Translations under genes and position numbers: made by a program | DNA from: a bacterium UBP11_UBA4055 | GTDB lineage: Bacteria > UBA4055 | DNA length: 11,934 nt | Direction: 5' to 3' | NCBI GenBank assembly: GCA_002382735.1 | Contig: DFZN01000005.1 | Location: 1 to 11,934 of the forward strand | In this document: positions 7,047 to 11,934 of the stretch, piece by piece | Position numbering within the stretch: the first letter of the stretch is position 1 | Layout of the letters: each line of letters begins with the position of its first letter | Notes under the pieces: generated by a model | What the model saw: only the letters and a program-made list of their open reading frames with translations | What the model was told of the DNA's origin: nothing | Databases searched by the model: none

Positions 7047-7301
7047 TTAATTTCCATCCCACAGATATTTCTTAAGATCGACTTTACCGTCTTCGCTCAC
7101 TACAACTTTTTCTTTCTCAAGAATATCTTTCTGCTCACGGAACATATTTGGATTAAGTCTCGGCAGTTCACCTTTGGAATTAATGACACGATGCCAAGCT
7201 AATTTGTGTTTTTCGGACATTGAAGAAAGAATTCTAACGACCTGTCTTGCACCGTTCGGATGGCCGGCCAGCTTCGAGATCCCACCATAAGTGAGTTCGC
7301 A
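7047..7301 (-). pseudogene. 5'-truncated alkyltransferase-like (ATL, MGMT-related) gene
   Basis: This frame, read back from the TAA at 7047-7049, encodes about 84 residues. They include LTYGGISKLAGHPNGARQ, then LAWHRVINSKGELPR and KVDLKKYLW. TYGxIAxLAG and WHRVINSxG are the core of the O6-alkylguanine-DNA alkyltransferase fold. Tryptophan replaces the alkyl-accepting cysteine of PCHR, as in ATL proteins, which bind O6-alkylguanine and flag it for nucleotide excision repair. ATL proteins are about 100-110 aa; the first ~20 residues are missing. No ATG, GTG or TTG start is available in frame before TYGG. Upstream the sequence becomes, in another frame, the membrane segment of a zinc-ribbon protein, so a deletion seems to have joined two minus-strand genes near 7290-7305. 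It converges with the DMT remnant with 2 bases between the stops. Confidence 0.7.
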
Positions 7302-7593
7302 AAAGCTATCTGCGCAAGAGCATAATAAGCGATAGTAAGCTGTCCGAGGCTGAAGAAACCGATCCCGATCTGTCCTATTGAGATAATCCCTTTTGCGACA
7401 ACAGGGGTTCTGTTCCTGCGGTATTTGAACGAAATATGTACAAGCGGTAACCCGAATACTTCAAACTTGCTTTTGTATTCCCACCCGAATCCGTCCCAGT
7501 CCACTTTTCGTCAGCGGGTTTTGGAGCTCCGCATTTGGGGCAGATTTGAGCTGATTCGGATACTTCGTTGCCGCATTCTCTGCAGGATTTCAT
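7302..7593 (-). pseudogene. Frameshifted, 3'-truncated zinc-ribbon membrane protein
   Basis: ATG 7593 has a good SD (GGAGG, 7599-7603, 5 nt spacing). The first 31 residues contain a zinc ribbon with C4-x2-C7 and C18-x2-C21, then KPADEKW. After the Trp codon at 7501-7503 the frame runs on without family-like sequence to a stop at 7375. The next frame instead gives DWDGFGWEYKSKFEVFGLPL and then a Gly-rich hydrophobic run (GIISIGQIGIGFFSLGQ) of a kind seen in bacterial zinc-ribbon membrane proteins of this layout. One missing G at about 7501 (TGGGAC read as TGGAC) would join the two as KWDWDGFGWEYKSK. The C-terminal end is lost at the junction with the ATL remnant. It is either a decayed gene or, for the frameshift alone, a sequencing error; the truncation would remain. 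Its function is unknown. Confidence 0.65.
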
Positions 7594-7634
7594 CAGCACC
7601 TCCGGAGTTTGATCAAAATAAATATACTAACTCG

Positions 7635-7663
7635 TTGCAAATTATCCAAATTTTATTTATTTT
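7635..7663 (+). promoter_or_regulatory. Weak candidate promoter of the cysS operon
   Basis: TTGCAA (7635-7640) and TATTTT (7658-7663) are 17 bp apart, each with a 4/6 match to the sigma-70 consensus. Transcription would start near 7670, about 30 nt before the cysS ATG. Matches of this quality are common in AT-rich DNA. Confidence 0.25.
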
Positions 7664-7702
7664 TCTGCTTATCGACCAAAGTAGAATTATTTGAGGTAAC
7701 AA

Positions 7703-9133
7703 ATGCTCCGGATATATAACAGCCTGACAAAGAAAAAAGAGGTCTTTAAGCCTGTGGAAGATGGTAAAGTAAGGATCTACACTTGCGGACCCACCGTTTA
7801 CAGTAATGCTCATGTAGGGAATTTCTCAGCATTTCTGATGGCTGATCTTCTTGTTAGATATCTGAGATACAAGGGATTCGAAGTCAAATGGATAATGAAT
7901 ATCACCGATGTCGGGCATCTGACTGACGACAATGAGCTTTCAGATTCAGGTGAAGATAAGATGGAGGCTGCTTCAAAACGGGAGAACAAGACCGTCTGGG
8001 AGATAGCTAGATACTACGAAGACCTGTTCATGAAAGATATGAGAACTTTAAAGATACTGCCTGCTTTCAAATATCCCAGGGCTACCGAGCATATTCAGGA
8101 AATGATCGAAATGGTAAAAGTCCTTGAGGAGAAAGGTGTGGTTTACGAAACATCAGATGGTATCTATTTCGACATATCGAAGTTCCCGAAATACGGTGAG
8201 CTTTCAGGTAACACGCTTGACGCACTCCAGGCTGGAGCAAGGGTGGAAGTGAATGAGGACAAGCGTTCCGCTTTCGATTTCGCCGTATGGAAAAAGCTCG
8301 TCGGAAAGAACGAGGCGCACATCATGAAATGGGACTCCCCCTGGGGACCGGGCTTTCCGGGCTGGCACCTTGAGTGCAGCGCGATGAGCAAAAAATACCT
8401 CGGCGAAACCCTGGATTTCCATACAGGAGGTGAGGACAACAAGTTCCCTCACCACGAAAGCGAGATCGCGCAGTCCGAGACCGCGAACGGAAAGAAATTC
8501 GTAAATTACTGGATTCACAAGAGCAGGGTAGTGGTCAATAGTGAAAAAATGAGTAAATCGCTGGGCAATTTCTTTACTGTACAGGACCTGATTGCCAAAG
8601 GATTTTCTGCGGATTCGATCAGATTCACATTCATCTCGGCCCACTATCGTTCAAAACTCAATTTCACTGAAGACCAGCTGATAGAATCACAAAAGACGAT
8701 CGACAAATTCAATGGCTTTATTCAGGCTGTAACGAAAGCAGATGTAACTCAGGCGGATGACGGGATACCGGAGGTGGTTAAATCAACCGGGCAGCAGTTC
8801 GAAAAAGGATTGGACGATGATCTGAACATCAGTATGGCTCTTGCTTCTCTTTTCGGGTTCATTAAGGCTGTTAGGAAAAAGATTGATTCAGGAAATTTCT
8901 CTGAAGAGGGCAGAGGTTCTGTGATCGGATTCATGAAAAAAATAAATGAAATATTCATGGTATTCGACTTCGATGAGAAGAAAGAAAAAGAATTTACAGC
9001 TGATGATCAGAAAGTAATAAACGATCTTATTGAGCAAAGAAACAAATTCAGAACAGAAAAGAACTGGGCTGAAGCCGACAGAATAAGGGATGAACTTTTA
9101 AAAATGGGAGTGAACATTGCCGACAAAAAATAG
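7703..9133 (+). CDS. cysS: Cysteine--tRNA ligase (CysRS)
   Basis: This class I aminoacyl-tRNA synthetase charges tRNA-Cys with cysteine using ATP in the cytoplasm. The protein has 476 aa, near the usual 460-480. The HIGH-type motif is HVGN (37-40) and the KMSKS motif is at 282-286. Zinc ligands align with those of E. coli CysRS (C28, C209, H234, E238) as C28 (YTCGPT), C225 (WHLECSAMS), H250 and E254 (KFPHHESE). These select cysteine without an editing domain. The C-terminal helical and anticodon-binding region ends in RNKFRTEKNWAEADRIRDEL, typical of the family. SD GAGGT (7693-7697) is 5 nt before the ATG. The end overlaps the next gene by 17 nt, so cysS leads a three-gene operon. Confidence 0.97.
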   Translation: MLRIYNSLTKKKEVFKPVEDGKVRIYTCGPTVYSNAHVGNFSAFLMADLLVRYLRYKGFEVKWIMNITDVGHLTDDNELSDSGEDKMEAASKRENKTVWEIARYYEDLFMKDMRTLKILPAFKYPRATEHIQEMIEMVKVLEEKGVVYETSDGIYFDISKFPKYGELSGNTLDALQAGARVEVNEDKRSAFDFAVWKKLVGKNEAHIMKWDSPWGPGFPGWHLECSAMSKKYLGETLDFHTGGEDNKFPHHESEIAQSETANGKKFVNYWIHKSRVVVNSEKMSKSLGNFFTVQDLIAKGFSADSIRFTFISAHYRSKLNFTEDQLIESQKTIDKFNGFIQAVTKADVTQADDGIPEVVKSTGQQFEKGLDDDLNISMALASLFGFIKAVRKKIDSGNFSEEGRGSVIGFMKKINEIFMVFDFDEKKEKEFTADDQKVINDLIEQRNKFRTEKNWAEADRIRDELLKMGVNIADKK

Positions 9134-10139
9134 ACTTTCAGGATTATTAATTTTATCAGCAGTGCTGGTAATTGCCTCATGTACAAATTTGAAACGCCCG
9201 GCTATAGGTCCTGACGACCTGATACTTGTGCTTTCAGATCAGGAAACATTCGATATGCATAAACCTCAGCTTGAGAAGATCTATAACGACCCGATCTTTA
9301 CACCAATGGAAGAAAACAGGTTCAATATCAGAAGGATAGATCTGGATGAATTTTATCAGGGTTCAAATAAATACAGGTTTTTAATTCTTCTCGTTAATGT
9401 CGATACAGAGACTTCAGAGGCACAGTTTATAAAGAAAATGCTCTCCGAAAATATCATTGGCGGTGTCAGGAACGGGGATTACTATTATGCCGTAAAGGAA
9501 GATATCTGGTCAAGAGGACAGACAGTTTTGTTTCTTATGGACTCGAAAAACATCCACCTCGGAGGGTATCTGGAAACTTTCTCTGAAAAGGTTTTTGATA
9601 TTTTTAACGGAAGAATGATATCGGATGTAAAGAAAAGGCTGTTCGACACAAAATACAATAATAAAAATGCTCAGGATATCACTAAAAAAGATTATAACTT
9701 CGAAATTTTCATACCTCACGATTTTGTTATAATAAATGAAGGTAAAAAGAACGAAAGGTTCATAAGATACAGGCGTTTCAATCCGGACAGGTGGCTTACG
9801 GTTCTGAGAACAAAATATGATTCTGGGCTGTCTTTCCAGGAGAATGTTATACAGGCTCGGGACAGAATAGGCAGAGAATTCGGCGACAGTGTGAGGGTCA
9901 ACCCTGAGGTCATCAGTTTTAAACCGGATTCGACTTTCGTTCCCGACGGATTCAAAGTTCAGGGAATATGGGAATACATCGAAGGAGGAGGTCCTTTTTT
10001 TGCGTACGCTTTTATAAAAGGCGGGACATTTTATCTGATCGACGGTGCTGTTTTTGCACCTTCAAAAAAGAAGTATCCATTTCTGATACAGCTTGATCTT
10101 ATGGCGAAGTCCGTAAAATTTCCGGAACTTGAAGAATAA
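9117..10139 (+). CDS. DUF4837-like lipoprotein
   Basis: This is a predicted lipoprotein of unknown function. It starts at TTG 9117 with SD GGGAG (9106-9110) inside cysS, 6 nt spacing; no better start lies nearby. Residues 1-21 are a signal peptide with the lipobox VIASC, lipidated at Cys22, so it should be anchored in an envelope membrane. The mature part begins with KRPAIGPDDLILVLSDQ and contains a first domain with VxLVLSDxExF and FLILLVNVD, then ENIIGGVRNGDYYYAVKEDIW. A second half has FEIFIPHDFVI, FIRYRRFNPDRW and KVQGIWEYIEGGGPFFAYAF. This two-part layout, with the nucleotide-like start and later W-E-x-x-x-G-GPF, resembles DUF4837 lipoproteins of FCB bacteria. The family name is by memory of the pattern. 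It overlaps cysS by 17 nt and the next gene by 1 nt, so translation is probably coupled along the operon. Confidence 0.8.
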   Translation: MPTKNRLSGLLILSAVLVIASCTNLKRPAIGPDDLILVLSDQETFDMHKPQLEKIYNDPIFTPMEENRFNIRRIDLDEFYQGSNKYRFLILLVNVDTETSEAQFIKKMLSENIIGGVRNGDYYYAVKEDIWSRGQTVLFLMDSKNIHLGGYLETFSEKVFDIFNGRMISDVKKRLFDTKYNNKNAQDITKKDYNFEIFIPHDFVIINEGKKNERFIRYRRFNPDRWLTVLRTKYDSGLSFQENVIQARDRIGREFGDSVRVNPEVISFKPDSTFVPDGFKVQGIWEYIEGGGPFFAYAFIKGGTFYLIDGAVFAPSKKKYPFLIQLDLMAKSVKFPELEE

Positions 10140-10771
10140 TGGACTTTTTGTATAAACCTCCTATGATAATAAGAAAACTCTTCAGCGGTATAATATGGGA
10201 AAATGAGGAGAATGAGATCATTATTACTGTCGATGACGGCCCTTCGGAAAATACAGGGAAAGTCCTTCAAAGTTTGGAAAGGTTTGGTATCAAAGCTGTT
10301 TTTTTCTGCACAGGAAAAAATATTGAAAAGTATCCGGATGAATTCAACAGTATAATTAAAGCCGGTCATTCCGTTCAGAATCACGGGTACCGCCACAGAA
10401 GAATGATTTTCAAAAATCAGAGAGACAGTTCTAAGGAAATCCTGCGGACGAATAAGACTATCAAAGATCTGACAGGTCAATCCCCGATCATGTTCAGGCC
10501 GCCTTACGGCTGGTTCAATACAAACACGATCAGGGCGGTTTCAGATAACGGGATGAAGCTGATGCTCTGGACAATTCTTTCAGGGGATCATACGGGTGAT
10601 TTTGCGACAGTCAGAAGGCTGACAGATTCATATCTGACAAGTAATTCGATCATTGTTCTGCATGACAACTTAAAAGCATCAATTATTTTCGATCAGAGCT
10701 TGGAATACATTGTTAAAACTGCTGCCGACAGGAAATTCAATTTTTCTCTGCGTCGAAGAAATGAATTATGA
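10139..10771 (+). CDS. Polysaccharide deacetylase family protein (NodB fold, CE4)
   Basis: NodB-fold enzymes remove acetyl groups from N-acetylglucosamine in chitin oligomers, peptidoglycan or other glycans, with a divalent metal. The 210 aa protein is almost only the NodB domain. Motif 1 is TVDDGPS (30-36; D32 base and D33 metal ligand), motif 2 is NHGYRH (81-86; H82 and H86 metal ligands), motif 3 is RPPYG (120-124), motif 4 is around LSGDHTGD (147-154), and motif 5 is LHD (174-176). All catalytic residues are present. There is no signal peptide; the N-terminus (DFLYKPPMIIRKLFSGIIW) is a short amphipathic lead seen in compact deacetylases of FCB bacteria, so it may act in the cytoplasm or at the inner membrane. 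The ATG shares one base with the stop of the lipoprotein gene (TAATG) and its SD is weak, so it probably depends on translational coupling. The substrate is unknown. Confidence 0.9.
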   Translation: MDFLYKPPMIIRKLFSGIIWENEENEIIITVDDGPSENTGKVLQSLERFGIKAVFFCTGKNIEKYPDEFNSIIKAGHSVQNHGYRHRRMIFKNQRDSSKEILRTNKTIKDLTGQSPIMFRPPYGWFNTNTIRAVSDNGMKLMLWTILSGDHTGDFATVRRLTDSYLTSNSIIVLHDNLKASIIFDQSLEYIVKTAADRKFNFSLRRRNEL

Positions 10772-10801
10772 ACTTATTAAAAAATAAAAAAATATTTGCT
10801 T

Positions 10802-10829
10802 TTGTAAGAAAAATGGTGCAAATTATTTA
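10802..10829 (+). promoter_or_regulatory. Weak candidate promoter of the PKD lipoprotein gene
   Basis: TTGTAA (10802-10807) and TATTTA (10824-10829), 16 bp apart, would give a leader of about 60 nt that keeps the strong SD. The match is poor. A better-scoring pair at 10858-10886 lies too close to the start codon to be used normally. Confidence 0.2.
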
Positions 10830-10896
10830 AAACCCGTAAATAAGGGTGTGATGGTCGTTGAGAGATTTTAATTAAAATAATATTATGGAGGATTTA

Positions 10897-11934
10897 ATGA
10901 AGAAGCTGTTTATGATCGTGTTAAGCATGATTATGGTTGCGTTGTTCTTCTACGCATGCTCGAGTGACAATAATGACATTATAGGACCTGATCCTGCCGA
11001 ATATGATGTTGTTATATCTATAGCAGATTCAAGCCAATCAATAATAACAACATTCACCTTTGAAGCATTGGTCGAAGAAGCTGAAGCGAATGTTGCAACA
11101 GGCGATTTTTTGTTTGCTTGGGATTTTGACGGTGACGGCGTTTACGATACTGATTGGGTTAAAGAGACAAAGGCTACATGGAAATACAAATCAATAGGAT
11201 CTTTTAACGCAACTGTTGGTTTTTCTGTGGGCAATACATTCATCGGATCTTATTCGAAGGAAATCGTTGTAGAACCAATCAAAGTGACAGTATCGCTAAA
11301 AAATGAAAGTACAACTCTTCTTGATATTTTTGAATTCCAAGCGGTAGTAGACGATGTTGAAACGGGGACAGTACTTCAATATAAATGGGATTATGACGGA
11401 GATGGCAAGTGGGATACAGGATGGCTTAGCGAGACAATGCTGTATGATGATTTAGGTAACTTGATTGTTGATACATTATCTACTAACACTAGCACACATA
11501 AGTTTACAGAAATTAAAACTTACACATCAAATCTGGTAATTAGAGAAACACGCGGCAGCGAATTTGTGCAAGTTGGCACAACGACGCATAATTTTACACT
11601 GACTAATTTAACGGGTGTGACCATAGGCTATAGTTCAAGTAACGGAAGGATAATAGATACTTTTGAATTTGTTGCCAGTTTCACAAGGGATGAACTTAGT
11701 CAGATTCCTGTATACAGGTGGGATTTTGACGGAGACGGGACATGGGATACAGGATGGACAGATGAGGATTTATCAACAAAAGCTAACATCGTATCAAAAA
11801 GCAAACCTTCCACATGTAAGTATAACGAAGTGAAATCTTACAATGCTATAGTAGAAGTTGCTATAAAAGGATCTGAAAGTGTAATACTAGGCCAGGCGGT
11901 TCAAGCAGTAACAGTTAATAATATAACTGCGGAT
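10897..11934 (+). CDS. PKD-like repeat lipoprotein, C-terminus beyond right edge
   Basis: The frame is open for 346 codons to the window edge. ATG 10897 has a strong SD GGAGG (10887-10891) 5 nt upstream. Residues 1-20 form a signal peptide and FYAC gives a probable lipidated Cys21 followed by SSDNND; the lipobox is atypical at -3 and -2, so lipidation is likely but not certain. Three PKD-like modules each contain an acidic loop: AWDFDGDGVYDTDW (residues 74-87), KWDYDGDGKWDTGW (163-176) and RWDFDGDGTWDTGW (274-287). DxDGDGxxDT may bind calcium. The modules are about 90-110 residues apart and the third may continue past the edge. Such proteins sit on the cell surface and mediate adhesion or carry domains outward; no catalytic domain is visible in this part. 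It is separated from the deacetylase gene by 125 bases and is likely its own unit. Confidence 0.88.
   Translation, partial: MKKLFMIVLSMIMVALFFYACSSDNNDIIGPDPAEYDVVISIADSSQSIITTFTFEALVEEAEANVATGDFLFAWDFDGDGVYDTDWVKETKATWKYKSIGSFNATVGFSVGNTFIGSYSKEIVVEPIKVTVSLKNESTTLLDIFEFQAVVDDVETGTVLQYKWDYDGDGKWDTGWLSETMLYDDLGNLIVDTLSTNTSTHKFTEIKTYTSNLVIRETRGSEFVQVGTTTHNFTLTNLTGVTIGYSSSNGRIIDTFEFVASFTRDELSQIPVYRWDFDGDGTWDTGWTDEDLSTKANIVSKSKPSTCKYNEVKSYNAIVEVAIKGSESVILGQAVQAVTVNNITAD

Noticed and set aside
8204..8644. 146-codon open frame on the minus strand opposite cysS
   Set aside because: It is a shadow of the highly conserved cysS catalytic region.
10031..10480. 149-codon open frame on the minus strand spanning the lipoprotein/deacetylase junction
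   Set aside because: It is antisense to both conserved genes and shows no domain of its own.
10833..10848. ACCC/GGGT hairpin as a terminator after the deacetylase gene
   Set aside because: The stem has only 4 bp, the loop is 8 bases and no uridine tract follows.
10858..10886. TTGAGA and TATTAT 17 bp apart, a good sigma-70 match on the plus strand
   Set aside because: Transcription would start at about 10893, after the strong SD at 10887-10891 and only a few bases before the ATG, so it would remove the SD.
1..11934. CRISPR arrays, tRNA or rRNA genes, insertion sequences
   Set aside because: No regularly spaced repeats, cloverleaf, rRNA-like or transposase-like sequence was seen on either strand.

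Overview
The window looks like chromosomal sequence from an AT-rich Gram-negative bacterium, probably of the Fibrobacterota-Chlorobiota-Bacteroidota (FCB) group or one of its candidate phyla. This is an inference from three gene types: a DUF4837-like lipoprotein, a short leaderless polysaccharide deacetylase of a type common in that group, and a lipoprotein with repeated PKD-like WD[FY]DGDG modules. Most genes have clear Shine-Dalgarno (SD) sequences, which is unlike typical Bacteroidota, so a neighbouring lineage is more likely. There is no rRNA or other taxonomic marker, so this stays tentative.

Layout. (1) Positions 1-2752, minus strand: a two-gene exported operon. The upstream gene encodes a signal-peptide protein whose C-terminal half resembles an NTR/TIMP-like OB-fold. 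It overlaps by ATGA with a secreted matrixin-type zinc metalloprotease that runs off the left edge. (2) Positions 2753-3260: a gene-free stretch with nested, mutually exclusive inverted repeats, a strong SD with no proper gene behind it, and two further dyads. (3) Positions 3261-6765, minus strand: typA/bipA followed by a DEAD-box RNA helicase with a DbpA-type C-terminal domain. The two overlap and share a candidate promoter near 6798-6826. (4) Positions 6832-7593: a small gene graveyard. It holds a 5'-truncated DMT-transporter remnant (+), a 5'-truncated alkyltransferase-like (ATL) remnant (-), and a frameshifted zinc-ribbon membrane protein (-) that the ATL remnant has been joined to. (5) Positions 7703-10771, plus strand: an overlapping operon of cysS, a DUF4837-like lipoprotein with a TTG start, and a NodB-fold polysaccharide deacetylase. 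(6) Positions 10897-11934, plus strand: a PKD-repeat lipoprotein that runs off the right edge.

How the genes fit together. The typA-helicase pair joins two factors linked in E. coli to ribosome assembly at low temperature. The cysS operon ties a housekeeping tRNA synthetase to two envelope proteins by translational coupling. The most intriguing unit is the protease operon, in which a possible TIMP-like protein is translationally coupled to a matrixin with no visible propeptide or cysteine switch. This could be a bacterial protease/modulator pair. The fold assignment is by eye and needs a profile or structure search.
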